Shown piece after piece: positions 45,977 to 56,363 of a stretch of 64,000 nucleotides of DNA. Below the pieces are notes generated by a model. The model saw nothing but the letters and a program-made list of their open reading frames with translations. It was not told where the DNA came from and made no database searches. The DNA is taken from assembly GCA_951813045.1 (NCBI GenBank), contig CATOTF010000002.1, positions 4,386,354 to 4,450,353 on the forward strand, read 5' to 3'. Position numbers and translations under genes: made by a program. The DNA comes from an uncultured Rhizobiaceae bacterium (GTDB lineage: Bacteria > Pseudomonadota > Alphaproteobacteria > Rhizobiales > Rhizobiaceae). Every line of letters starts with the position of its first letter. The stretch's first letter is position 1.

Positions 45977-46305
45977 AACTTCCTTCTTTCGTAATTAGTG
46001 GCCAGACTACGGCTGTTGACTGAATATTGGATGAGTGCGCCTGTTTAACCTTCGGTTGTTTCAATTTGCAACTTCAATTTTGTCCACAAGCTTCATTGTC
46101 AAACTCGTTGAGCCGAAAACAATTAAAGTTAAACACTCAAAACTGATTATGGTAACTTGCGATGGTGGCCAGTCATTACGAACTGTTTGTGAAGTTCAGA
46201 ACCATACGCAAATACTGTTTTGCAAATACTTTTGCATTGGCTAAAACACCAAAATATTAATTATGTCAAAAAGAGGCACCAAGTGGTGCTGCCAGAGTTC
46301 AACAT
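45977..46305. promoter_or_regulatory. Divergent promoter region, second copy
   Basis: Same sequence as 22312-22640; no gene seen. Confidence 0.45.
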
Positions 46306-46977
46306 ATGAAACTTGCAATAGCGACTTACGATACTCCGCACAAGAAAACGCTTGATGTTCTGATGGGGTTGATGAACCGGGGGCTTACGGACATCACCTT
46401 GCTCACCTTACCCTTCAAACACCGTCCCGCCCGTGAAGTTCTTGTTCAACACCGGCCCGAGCAATTCGAGGGACCGGAACCCAGCCAGATTGCCGATGAG
46501 TTCGGATTGGCGATCATGCCCTATGACAGCGCGACCGACGACCTTGGGTTGGACCATATTCTGATTGGTGGTGCCGGACTGATCGATGTCAGTCGTTTCA
46601 AACGGACAAAAGTGGTTAATGCTCATCCGGGCCTGACGCCACTGGTACGCGGTCTGGATAGTTTGAAATGGGCGGTTCTGGAAAAAATGCCGATTGGTAA
46701 TACCATTCATTTTGTAGACGAAGGTGTGGATTCCGGTGAGATCATTGCCCAGAGAAGATTACCCGTTTGGGAAACAGATACATTCGATCTGATCGCTGAA
46801 CGTCTTTATAAAGACGAGATTGATTTTATGGTCCACTTTGACCAATTCCTCGATAACCGGTTGGTTCTGGATCTTGAGGAAGGGCCTCGTCACATGCGCA
46901 TGCCGATTGATACTGAACGCGAAATGATGGCCTCCTTTCCCGAAGCGGTGAAGATATTGGCGAAGCAAGCCGGATAA
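46306..46977 (+). CDS. Formyltransferase-family protein
   Basis: Second copy of 22641-23312; active-site residues intact. Confidence 0.8.
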   Translation: MKLAIATYDTPHKKTLDVLMGLMNRGLTDITLLTLPFKHRPAREVLVQHRPEQFEGPEPSQIADEFGLAIMPYDSATDDLGLDHILIGGAGLIDVSRFKRTKVVNAHPGLTPLVRGLDSLKWAVLEKMPIGNTIHFVDEGVDSGEIIAQRRLPVWETDTFDLIAERLYKDEIDFMVHFDQFLDNRLVLDLEEGPRHMRMPIDTEREMMASFPEAVKILAKQAG

Positions 46978-47046
46978 GCGCATCTGTTCAATATTTTTCT
47001 TCGGGAAGTAATTTGGTCAAATTGATGGCTTGAGGCCAATCACTGG

Positions 47047-48225
47047 ATGCCGCACGATATGACCAAAATTCTGCACGTCACTCCTGATCCCCTGGAAATG
47101 GACGGGCGTTTGCTTCGCTATAAGCAAGCTGCTGATGCTGCCGGTTATGAGGTCGACATTCTGGAACCCGATGCCCGCTATTTCGTTCAAATAGTCAGTT
47201 TCGGTTCCAAAATCCATGCGGCATTGCGTTATTTGCCAACGTCGCTGTTGGGCAAGGTTTGGTTGTTCGTTACAAACCGGTTTTCATCACGCCTCGGGAG
47301 ACTGGCTGATGAAATTGTGGCGCGACAGCCCGATCTCATCCACGCCCACAATTGGGAGACCTGCGCCGCCGGCATAAACGCGGCGACCCGACTCGGTGTC
47401 CCGATCATCTTCGATGTGCATGAATTTGCCAGTGGCATGAGTGTGGACCGGCCGTTATGGCATGCTGTTTTCTCAAAACACATTGAATGCGTTGAGCAAT
47501 CCTATCTTGATAGGGCTCATGCAGTGGTGACGATCTCGGATAGTCTGGCGGCTTTCCTGCAACAAAAATACAGCCTGAAACGGCTCCCTTTGGTGGTTCG
47601 CAATCTACCTCCGTTTTGTGAAAGCACCGTACAGGCGGTTAATCCGGATAGGATCGTCATCCACTACCATGGCATGATGAACCGTGACCGCAATCTGGAG
47701 AGGCTCATCAAGGCAATCAGTCTGCTGCCCGGGCAATACGTCCTGAAACTTGCAGGGCGGGCGCACGATCAGGTTTACGAAGACAGTCTCAAATCTTTGA
47801 TCAAGCGTTTAGGCTTGGATCAACGGATCATATGGCACGGGCCATTTGCAAACGAGGATGCCGTAAACATTGGCCGGGGGTGTGATATTGGCTATGCGGG
47901 CATGCTGCCGGAACGCAAATATCAATCTCTTCATGCATTCCCCAATAAAGTGTCCGAATACATTATGTCGGGACTTGCCGTCGTTGGGGGAGGCGCAATT
48001 GAATTCAAGCGGTTGAATACTCTTTACAAATTTGGGGTCGTGTCCAATAACCGGTCCGCCGAAGAAATTGCCGCAGCAATAGTCTCGATTGAGCCTGCCC
48101 AATTGCAGGAAATGAAAGCCAATGCCTTGAAACTTTCCAAAGAATTGAATTGGGATAAAGAGCAAGAGCGCATTTTATCACTTTATGAAGACCTGTTGAA
48201 AGGCCGCAATCTTGAAGCTTCCTGA
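47047..48225 (+). CDS. GT4-family glycosyltransferase
   Basis: Second copy of 23382-24560, intact. Confidence 0.85.
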   Translation: MPHDMTKILHVTPDPLEMDGRLLRYKQAADAAGYEVDILEPDARYFVQIVSFGSKIHAALRYLPTSLLGKVWLFVTNRFSSRLGRLADEIVARQPDLIHAHNWETCAAGINAATRLGVPIIFDVHEFASGMSVDRPLWHAVFSKHIECVEQSYLDRAHAVVTISDSLAAFLQQKYSLKRLPLVVRNLPPFCESTVQAVNPDRIVIHYHGMMNRDRNLERLIKAISLLPGQYVLKLAGRAHDQVYEDSLKSLIKRLGLDQRIIWHGPFANEDAVNIGRGCDIGYAGMLPERKYQSLHAFPNKVSEYIMSGLAVVGGGAIEFKRLNTLYKFGVVSNNRSAEEIAAAIVSIEPAQLQEMKANALKLSKELNWDKEQERILSLYEDLLKGRNLEAS

Positions 48226-48961
48226 AAAAATGCCACGCCCGCTGCGCGAAGATTATGAGGCTCTATTGCAAGGGTTTCTCAGCCAAAACTATAGCAGCGT
48301 TACATTCACGAACTTCACGGGGCGCGATCGCGAATTATTGCTTCGCCACGATATTGATTACTCGCTTGAACATGCGGTGCGATTGGCCCAAGTCGAAAAG
48401 AAACTGGGGCTTGTATCCACTTTTTATGTGCTCGTCACATGCCCTTTCTACAATGTTCTGTCTCCAGATAATCAGGACAGGTTGCGGCAGATCCTTAATG
48501 CAGGACATACAATCGGATTGCATCTCGATCTCCAGTCACCCATGGGGACACAGGATCTCAATGCCCTTGCCATCAAACAGGCCGCCATTTTGGAGGCTGC
48601 TTGCAATATCGAAATCGATACATTGAGTTTTCACCGACCTGGCACGCTGCTCAAAGGCAAAGCCTACAATGAAATCATGTTTGATGGCTTTGTCAGCGCC
48701 TATGAAGATCGTTTCTTCAAGGACATTGCCTATGTCTCCGATTCAAGAGGGGGGTGGCATTACGGCCACCCGTTCAATCACCCTTCCTTTGAGAGCGGTA
48801 AACCGTTTCAATTGCTAACGCATCCAATGTGGTGGGCCAGCGGTAACCATGATTCCCCTGGGGCTCTCATGCATAGCCAAATACAGTCCGCCAGTCTTGA
48901 AACCCGAAAATTGGCGTTTCAGGAATTCAGCATCACAGATGGTGACATTAACTCGAAGTAA
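48212..48961 (+). CDS. NodB-like polysaccharide deacetylase
   Basis: Second copy of 24547-25296, same TTG start and 14-bp overlap. Confidence 0.75.
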   Translation: MKLPEKMPRPLREDYEALLQGFLSQNYSSVTFTNFTGRDRELLLRHDIDYSLEHAVRLAQVEKKLGLVSTFYVLVTCPFYNVLSPDNQDRLRQILNAGHTIGLHLDLQSPMGTQDLNALAIKQAAILEAACNIEIDTLSFHRPGTLLKGKAYNEIMFDGFVSAYEDRFFKDIAYVSDSRGGWHYGHPFNHPSFESGKPFQLLTHPMWWASGNHDSPGALMHSQIQSASLETRKLAFQEFSITDGDINSK

Positions 48962-49200
48962 ACCGTTTTGCCTCGGCTTTGGGGAGATAGGTATCAAGGC
49001 ACCAAAATTTGCGAACAAATATACTTTGATCAGGGTGTTCCAGCGGATTTACGCCGGAGGTTCCCGTTCCACCAAGGCGAATTGAACTTAAGGACGATGG
49101 TGCGGCAAATTCACCCTCAGCCTGATCCTGTTCCCCGTCCACCGCCAGCAGGCATGAGATTCGGTTCCAGGATAGCGACGCCTTGATGACACTTCCTTCA
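48962..49200 (+). other. Region after the deacetylase, no recognised gene
   Basis: Second copy of 25297-25535. Confidence 0.3.
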
Positions 49201-49286
49201 TGTCAATCCCAGCCTAAAATGGGTCTTGATCCCGGAGTAAAATTGGCCAGATTTTGGGACGTTTGTGTTTTTGATCTGGTTTAGTG

Positions 49287-50063
49287 TCAGTTGATTTGAA
49301 CAGATTTTTGTTTTCGGCTCTGGTGCAACCTGTAGCTTTCACCATTCATCTCCAGGATGTGGACGTGGTGTGTCAGCCGGTCGAGTATTGCGCCCGTTAG
49401 GCGTTCTGATCCGAAGACCTCTGTCCATTCGTCGAATGGTAGATTGGATGTGATGATGATGGAACCGCGTTCATACCGTTGGCTGATTACTTCGAACAGC
49501 AACTCCGCCCCGGTTTTGGAGAGAGGGACGAAGCCCAGTTCGTCAATGATCAGCAGGTCTTGAGCTGCCAGTTGTTTTTGATGCCGTTGCAAGCGACGTT
49601 CATCAACGGCCTCGATCATCTCATGAACCAGTGCAGCAGCCGTGGTGAAGCGGACTTTCATCCCCTTTTGGCAGGCAGCCAGTCCAAGGCCGAGGGCAAC
49701 ATGGGTTTTGCCGGTTCCACTTGGTCCTAACGCGATGATGTTTTGGCGTTTCGCAGCGTACTCGCAACGGGCCAGTTCCATCACGAGCACCTTGTTCACT
49801 GACGGGATCGTTTTGAAGTCAAAGCTGTCGAGGCTCTTGGTTGCCGGGAACTTCGCAGCTTTGATGCGTCGCTCCACCATTCGGCGCTCACGTTCAATCA
49901 GCTCCAACTCACATAACCGCAGGAGATATTGGACATGATCCTTATTCTCAGCGGCACATTGTTGGGCCTGTTTGGTATATTCACTCTGGAAGGTTGGCAG
50001 CCGAAGTTTGGTCAGATGATGTTTGAGTAGAACTTGCGGTGTATCGGTAACAGTGTCGTTCAT
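49287..50063 (-). CDS. istB: IS21 helper ATPase IstB
   Basis: Same protein as at 13936. Confidence 0.92.
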   Translation of the reverse strand: MNDTVTDTPQVLLKHHLTKLRLPTFQSEYTKQAQQCAAENKDHVQYLLRLCELELIERERRMVERRIKAAKFPATKSLDSFDFKTIPSVNKVLVMELARCEYAAKRQNIIALGPSGTGKTHVALGLGLAACQKGMKVRFTTAAALVHEMIEAVDERRLQRHQKQLAAQDLLIIDELGFVPLSKTGAELLFEVISQRYERGSIIITSNLPFDEWTEVFGSERLTGAILDRLTHHVHILEMNGESYRLHQSRKQKSVQIN

Positions 50064-51559
50064 GCTGCCGCCTCCGACAACAGCACGGCATAGCTGGCAG
50101 GTTTTGTCGTCTCGACCACCGCTTTGGGCAAATAGGGGTAGATGTCGAGATCAAGCCTGGGCGGTCGCCGCTCGATCCGGCACAGAATAAGGTGCTTGAT
50201 CGCATCATAGCCAATGGCACCCAGATCCAAAGCTTGTTGGATTGCGGCGTGAACGTGCTCCAGCTCAAAAGTTTCCAGCAGACGCAGGATCTGAACATAC
50301 TCGCGTTTTCCCGCCTTACCCATGCGGGCTTCTAATAAACGATGAAGGATCGCAAATGCATCGGGTAAACCCCAGCCTTGCAATGGTGCCGCCTGATCGA
50401 GAGCACCTACCTTTTGTTCCAGCAAGGGCAGATAGTGAAGCGGGTCGAAGATCATGTCTGCCTTCTCATAAGACCGACGATGGCGGGCAATAATCTCGGT
50501 TCCACTGCCAATCACAACCTCATGGATGTAACCGCGAACCTGAACCTCATGATGGGCAAAGGCGACAGGAACGGAGTAATCATTATTGCGGTAGCGGATC
50601 ATCGAGATTGACGTTGCCCGCGTGCTAAACTTTTCACACGCGTCGTATGGCGTTGGGGGCAATGCCATCAGCGCGTCCAGGTCTCTCAGCAATCGTTCAC
50701 CAATACTCTCACCATGTCCGCGAACAACATCATCCTGACGCTTCAGGCAGCATTCTTCCAACCAGGCGTTCAAGGCATCAAAGCTGTCGAACCGTGGGGC
50801 TGGGATGAGAAAGTTCCTGCGACCGTAACCAATGACGCCTTCGACATTCCCTTTATCATTGCCTTTGCCAGGGCGACCAAACTTATCCTCAAACAGATAG
50901 TGCGATTGTAGCTCTGAGAAAGTTCTCGTGCGTATCCGTTTGCCACCGCCCAGGATCTTTGCAACTGCAATCACGGTGTTGTCGTAGAGCATCGACAACG
51001 GCACACCGCCGAAGAAAGCAAACGCAGCATTGTGACCGTCACAGAAGGCTTCTGTTGTTTCCGCCGGATACGCCTTCATGAAGAACGCATCCGAATGCGG
51101 CAACGATATAGCGATGTAATGCAGCTTGCGTTCGACACCGTCGATCACGCCGAACGTCTCACCAAAATCGACCTGAGCATGGCCGGGCGCGTGAACCAGA
51201 GGAACAAACACCTCCTGGGTTCGTCTTTGCTTCTCACGCACATAATCAGTGACAATGGTGATCCCGCCAGTGAACCCGTGCTCATCCCGTAACCGCGCAT
51301 GAATACGCTTGGCTGTGTGCCGTTGCTTTTTGATGACCTTTTTGTCGTCTTTCAGGATCTGATCAATTATCCCAACAAACGGATCCAACTTCGGGCGAAC
51401 AGGCGCGGTCGTTCTTTGATAACCGGGCGGAACCGAGTGCTTCAGGATCTTCGCCACGGTTTTGCGATCAATCCCGAACAAACGGGCCACCTCGCTATTG
51501 TTCTTCCCATCCACATGGCACGCTCGACGCACCCGACTATACAAATCCACAGAATACAT
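50060..51559 (-). CDS. istA: IS21 transposase IstA
   Basis: Same protein as at 12440. Confidence 0.92.
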   Translation of the reverse strand: MYSVDLYSRVRRACHVDGKNNSEVARLFGIDRKTVAKILKHSVPPGYQRTTAPVRPKLDPFVGIIDQILKDDKKVIKKQRHTAKRIHARLRDEHGFTGGITIVTDYVREKQRRTQEVFVPLVHAPGHAQVDFGETFGVIDGVERKLHYIAISLPHSDAFFMKAYPAETTEAFCDGHNAAFAFFGGVPLSMLYDNTVIAVAKILGGGKRIRTRTFSELQSHYLFEDKFGRPGKGNDKGNVEGVIGYGRRNFLIPAPRFDSFDALNAWLEECCLKRQDDVVRGHGESIGERLLRDLDALMALPPTPYDACEKFSTRATSISMIRYRNNDYSVPVAFAHHEVQVRGYIHEVVIGSGTEIIARHRRSYEKADMIFDPLHYLPLLEQKVGALDQAAPLQGWGLPDAFAILHRLLEARMGKAGKREYVQILRLLETFELEHVHAAIQQALDLGAIGYDAIKHLILCRIERRPPRLDLDIYPYLPKAVVETTKPASYAVLLSEAAA

Positions 51560-51668
51560 CTTCCCCACCTAATACTCACAAGCACAAGGTGTCAGAGTGC
51601 GGAATTTTACTCCGCGACGGTCAGATTACCCAACCATTTCTGTGGTCATTTTGTCTCCGGGATTCACA

Positions 51669-52411
51669 CCCGGTCCCTGGTACTGCGCACTGCTGACGGT
51701 GTGGCGGTCTTCGACACATTCTCCATCAAACACGCGGCCGAAATGAAGGAGGCGATTGAGCATGAATTTCCAGGAGAGAAAATCAAATGGGTGGTTCATT
51801 CCCACCATCACCTTGATCACACTCGCGGCTCAGACCTGTTTGAAGGGGTGGAGGTCATTGGCCACAAAGATGTAAATCAACTCCTTGGTGATTGGCCGGA
51901 AGCTGCGAAGACGGTTGCGCTAACAACCCGCACTTTGTCAGGCGACGAGACCATAACCCTGGGTGGTGTGGAAGTTGAGGCACTCTACATGCCGTTTTCG
52001 CTCTCACACACACTATATGGGTTCCACATTCCTTCAGAAAACGTCGTCTTCGCGCCGGACATGATGTTTGTGAGAACCGTTCCTCCATTTGGGTTTCCGG
52101 ACTTCTATTATCCCGGATACGTCAGAGCTCTTGATCGCCTTATTGACCTTAAAGCGGCACACTATGTTCCCAGTCATGGATGGCGCGGAGATCGCGGGGA
52201 CTTGATTGAATTCCGGGAGATGACTGTCGGCTTTCATGAACTCGTTGAAGCAGAACTGTTATCTCGCCTAGATCGGGCAGAAGAAGATGCAACTATCGGG
52301 GAAATTCTCCGCGTGGCTTATCCGGCGCTCAAAGCCAAGTACGGCGACTGGCACGGTTTTGAAGAGATGTTTGTTGCCAAGTTCGGTCGTCACCTTGGCT
52401 GGCAGATGTGA
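51669..52411 (+). pseudogene. Metallo-beta-lactamase-fold fragment
   Basis: Second copy of 28004-28746. Confidence 0.8.
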
Positions 52412-52918
52412 TTGTTCAACAATTCGGATGATTTCCAGTTTCTCAGATGCTGGGTATCTCATTCGATATCCTCCCCATCCGCGATCATGCTTTTTTTAAG
52501 AAGACGGTTTTCCAGCGTGAGATCTGCCACGCATTCCTTCAGATCACGCGCTTCACGGCGCAGACCTTTGACCTCATCGGTGGAAGCCTCACGCACTATA
52601 TCGCCTGACAGACGCTTTTTACCGGCCTCCATAAACTCCTTCGACCATTTATAGTACATGCTTTCAGCAAGGCCTTCACGGCGGCACAGTTCAGCTATGC
52701 TGTCTTCACCGCGCAAGCCATCAAGCACAATGCGGATCTTTTCCTCCGCACTATATTGACGGCGGGTCTTGCGTTTGATGGTCCGGATCAATTTCTCTGA
52801 ACCTGATCCTTGGGTTCCTGATTTATGTCTCATCTTCGCTCCATAAGGGCTACGATGAACCAAAAATCATCTCTTAGGCAAAATCACAATTCTGTCTCAT
52901 GAATGCTGACGGGGAACA
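52389..52918 (-). mobile_element. Truncated IS3 element A, variant sequence
   Basis: Second copy of 28724-29253, sharing its variant bases. Confidence 0.85.
52459..52833 (-). CDS. IS3-family transposase OrfA (element A variant)
   Basis: Second copy of 28794-29168. Confidence 0.8.
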   Translation of the reverse strand: MRHKSGTQGSGSEKLIRTIKRKTRRQYSAEEKIRIVLDGLRGEDSIAELCRREGLAESMYYKWSKEFMEAGKKRLSGDIVREASTDEVKGLRREARDLKECVADLTLENRLLKKSMIADGEDIE

Positions 52919-52925
52919 ACAACCA

Positions 52926-53040
52926 TTATGGACAGTTAACATTCTTACTCACTAGTTGACCCAGCAGATGACACATAAAAACTAAGAATAGAGAAAATAT
53001 GATGTCAGATATAAAGTGTCTTCCTGCCGCGAGTCGGCCA
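52926..53040 (-). pseudogene. PAP2 phosphatase, last 38 codons only
   Basis: Corresponds to 29261-29375. It keeps only the third motif (G-R-H-F-I-S-D) and the final helix, and the break falls exactly at the first base of IS3 element B. Confidence 0.88.
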
Positions 53041-53078
53041 TGGACTTGTCCCGTATTAATTCCGCATCCTGTTCTCGT

Positions 53079-53936
53079 TTAACTCGTTTTTCGTTCAAAT
53101 TTGATGGGCGACATTCCTCCTATTGCTGAGTGTCTTCTGCGGCTGTTGTAAAAGCCGTTGATGTATTGGAACAGGGCGTCGGTTGCTTGCTGTCGTGTTT
53201 GCCATGTGCCGCGCCAGATGAGTTCGGCTTTGAGTGTTTTGAAGAACGTCTCGACCACGGCGTTGTCCCAGCAATTGCCTTTTCGGCTCATGGACACTTT
53301 AAACTTCAGTTCACGCATTCGTTTTTGATAATCATGAGAGCAGTATTGACTGCCACGGTCCGTATGATGAATGCAGCCCGGCGGTGGGTTTCGAAGGGCC
53401 AAAGCCCGGTTGAGAGCCTGCAATGCCAAGTCTTTCTTCAACCGGTTGCTGACAGCCCAACCCACCACACGGCGTGAATGTAGATCGATCATCACTGCCA
53501 GATACAGCCAGCCCTCACGGGTCCAGATGTAGCTGATGTCACCTGCCCATTTCTGGTTGGGTTTATCCGCTTGGAAGTTCCGCCCCAGCAAGTTAGGCGC
53601 AATGTTGAAGCGGTGATTGCTATCGGTCGTAGCTTTGTATTTGCGTGTTCTGACCACTCGAATGCCGTTGTCGCGCATCAGGCGGCCAACACGGCGGTGA
53701 CCAATAGCAAGGCCGGCTTCCTTCAACTCCTGCGTCATTCTCGGGCGACCATAACTGCCAAGGCTCAAGTGATGCTGTTCACGGATGTGCGCCAGAACCA
53801 CCATGTCATCGCGCTGCCGTTGACTAACAGGGCGGTTGTGCCAGGCACGATAACCACGCGATGTAACATTCAGAATATGGCAAAGCCGATCCACCGGAAC
53901 GTGTTTCCTGTGTTCTTCGACAAACGCAAATCTCAC
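53079..53936 (-). CDS. IS3-family transposase OrfB (element B)
   Basis: Same protein as at 30326. Confidence 0.92.
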   Translation of the reverse strand: MRFAFVEEHRKHVPVDRLCHILNVTSRGYRAWHNRPVSQRQRDDMVVLAHIREQHHLSLGSYGRPRMTQELKEAGLAIGHRRVGRLMRDNGIRVVRTRKYKATTDSNHRFNIAPNLLGRNFQADKPNQKWAGDISYIWTREGWLYLAVMIDLHSRRVVGWAVSNRLKKDLALQALNRALALRNPPPGCIHHTDRGSQYCSHDYQKRMRELKFKVSMSRKGNCWDNAVVETFFKTLKAELIWRGTWQTRQQATDALFQYINGFYNSRRRHSAIGGMSPIKFERKTS

Positions 53937-54208
53937 TTGCTTTGACCCGCGAAGAACACTGTTGCCTTCTTTAATATCTCCCTCTCCTCCGTGAGGAGAC
54001 GAACCTCTCTGCGAAGCCGCTCATTCTCTTTGGCCAGATCAATATCAACCGATGGTGGAAGGTCATCAGGCCGGGATTGTTGTATCCATTTCGATAACGT
54101 CGAAAAGCCGACCCCCAAATCTGATGCCACTTGTTTCCGGGTAAGTCCGCTGGTCAGCGCAATACGCACCGCTTCACGCTTGAATTCGTCTGTGTGGCCT
54201 CGTGCCAT
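53933..54208 (-). CDS. IS3-family transposase OrfA (element B)
   Basis: Same protein as at 31180. Confidence 0.92.
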   Translation of the reverse strand: MARGHTDEFKREAVRIALTSGLTRKQVASDLGVGFSTLSKWIQQSRPDDLPPSVDIDLAKENERLRREVRLLTEEREILKKATVFFAGQSK

Positions 54209-54238
54209 AATAGTTCTCCTTGATGGGATTAATCCAAT

Positions 54239-54850
54239 TCAAGGACACGGAACTAAACCGTGACAAGTCCATACGGGACATCGGAACTGCTCAGCGGTAA
54301 GTTGCTTCTCCACGGTTTCCCATATCCCGTACTCCTCTGGTTGCGTGTCTACCACCTCCTCACCCATTTGAATTCCAGCAAGGAATGCTTTGCCGAGGCA
54401 GGCTGGGCATTCCTGCGGCCATTCTTCATCAGAGACGAAAGAAAACAAACCACGATATTGGTATGCTTCCTTATTAGCCGCATCGGCCAATGCAGTGTCT
54501 CTCTCTAATTTCTTGCGACTGGCAAATTGTTCGCGGTGCCTATCGACACGTAACTCAACGGACTGTCGGCGAGCCATTTTGGTGGCTTCGAGAATTGCTT
54601 TCGGCGCGGTTGAATCCTTGGCACCAAGCCAACTATCCAAATCAGACCTCATATGGGAGAGAATGGTCTCACAGGCATACCAAAACAAACCTTCCCACGC
54701 ATCCAAGGCCATAGCGTTGAAAGGGGTTGCCCCTGAATGCAGTTCAGCGTTTCGTCTCAATGCAATCCTATCACAAAATTCCTTGTTCTTTTCGTCAAAC
54801 CGCGGAACCATAGTGTCCGTCCGTTTAACCCGACCTACAGTGCTTGTCAT
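54239..54850 (-). pseudogene. HEPN-like protein cut by IS3
   Basis: Second copy of 31486-32097. Confidence 0.5.
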
Positions 54851-54858
54851 GAGTTGTT

Positions 54859-54889
54859 TAAGTGTCCGCTTAATATTGGCGGACACTTA
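54859..54889. repeat. Perfect 11-bp inverted repeat
   Basis: Second copy of 32106-32136. Confidence 0.55.
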
Positions 54890-54899
54890 GGGACAGATT

Positions 54900-54988
54900 A
54901 TGGGTAGTGGCGGGAAGCGACGCAGGTGGTCTAACGACGAGAAGCGTTCTATCTGTCAGCAGAGCCGCTCCAACTGCTGGCCGCCGCG
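54900..54988 (+). pseudogene. IS66-like OrfA fragment
   Basis: Second copy of 32147-32235. Confidence 0.45.
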
Positions 54989-55130
54989 CCCCTTCACGAT
55001 AGAACCCAGAGCACCTGCGATTGCCAAAATTTTGTCAGACAACTCAGCTACATCCTGGAGTTCATGATTGCAGAAAAACCATCCGTTCTCGAACAAACTG
55101 CGTTTGAGACCATTTGATTGGTCCATCATT

Positions 55131-55723
55131 CTAGGGCCCCATCTCCGGTAAATCCCTCAAGCTCAGTAGATCGAACGTCGCCAAAAACTCAGCCGTTGTG
55201 ACAAACGTATGTGGCGCGCCGGGTCGCGGACTTTTCGGTCCATTACCGATCAGGTTCTTGTAGCGCAGTCGACCAAGCAGATCGCGGTTGATCTCCTTGC
55301 CGAAAATATCTTTGAGACCTGCCCTGTCGATTGGCTGGTGATAAGCGACGGCACAGAGCACGGCCATCTCTTCCTCGGAAAAGTTGTGTTGCTGGTCCCC
55401 GACATCTACCGCCGTCCGGATCGCAACAGCATAGTGCGCGCGCGTCCGAAACATCCATCCGCCTGACACTGAGTGTCCGACCGGCACGATCTCATAGGGC
55501 TTGCCTTTCAGATCGGCCTGGATGTCTTCAATGAGAAGATCGATGTTGCCCCCTGTCCCACGACACGACTCAGCGCTTCACGGTCGACCGGACTGGCACT
55601 GGCAAAGATCACCGCCTCGATCCGGTTCATCCATTCCCGCCAACGGAGCTCGTCCGGCAGATCATCCAGTTCCAGATCGAGCACCTCGATTTCGTCTTCT
55701 TGCTTGCGCACCGCAACCATCAT
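55131..55723 (-). pseudogene. ScpB-like protein with a frameshift
   Basis: Second copy of 32378-32970, same frameshift. Confidence 0.75.
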
Positions 55724-56206
55724 GCCACCCCGTATAGTCGGAACGTCTTGCGCCCGGTCAGTTCGCGGGCCACACCCAGTTCGACCAGCCGGTCACAGAA
55801 CCGGCGGGCCGACCGGTCGGTCATCGCCGTGCTGGATCCGCGAATGGTTGGGGTCAGCATGGTGGGCGGATAGACAGCATCTTCCGACAGGAAAAGCGCT
55901 ATGGCGTCATCGGATCCCTTGCCCCTGAGTTTGCCGGTCACGGCCCGCAGCCGGGCCGCCCGCCGCGCCAGATCATGGGCCAAGCGAATAGCGTCATTGA
56001 CCGCCCGGGCGACGCTCGCGGTGAAGGCCAGCTCAAACCCCTTGGCATCGCCGTCGGCCAGCCGTCGAAGATCCGCCTTTTTCAATTGCAGTCCACAAAG
56101 CGGGATGGGGTGCGGCCAACCAAGCGCTCTGGCGAGCGCTATATCTGCACATTGCAATGCAATCGCTTCTTCGCGCGGAAAGGTTTTGAGAATGGTGCGT
56201 GCCCAG
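55720..56206 (-). pseudogene. DUF1403-family protein, truncated
   Basis: Second copy of 32967-33453. Confidence 0.7.
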
Positions 56207-56335
56207 TGTCACTTAGCTCTTAAAGACGATAATTTGTTTTCAGCGATTTCAACATCTAAGCTTTGCACTTAAATATGAGAATTGGCACTTAAACTGATAA
56301 TGAATACTGGACTTTAGCACTTAATTAGATAATTG
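56207..56335 (+). repeat. Transposon left end with four repeated sites
   Basis: Second copy of 33454-33582. Confidence 0.7.
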
Positions 56336-56363
56336 TGGCTCCGATTTTTGTCGGGCTCTCATT

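Larger units (their letters stand above)
49201..51668 (-). mobile_element. IS21-family element, copy 4 (inverted)
   Basis: Second copy of 25536-28003 with the same mismatched flanks. Confidence 0.92.
53041..54271 (-). mobile_element. IS3-family element B, second copy
   Basis: Complete copy of 30288-31518; its left neighbour is now the PAP2 remnant because 912 bp next to it were deleted. Confidence 0.9.
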
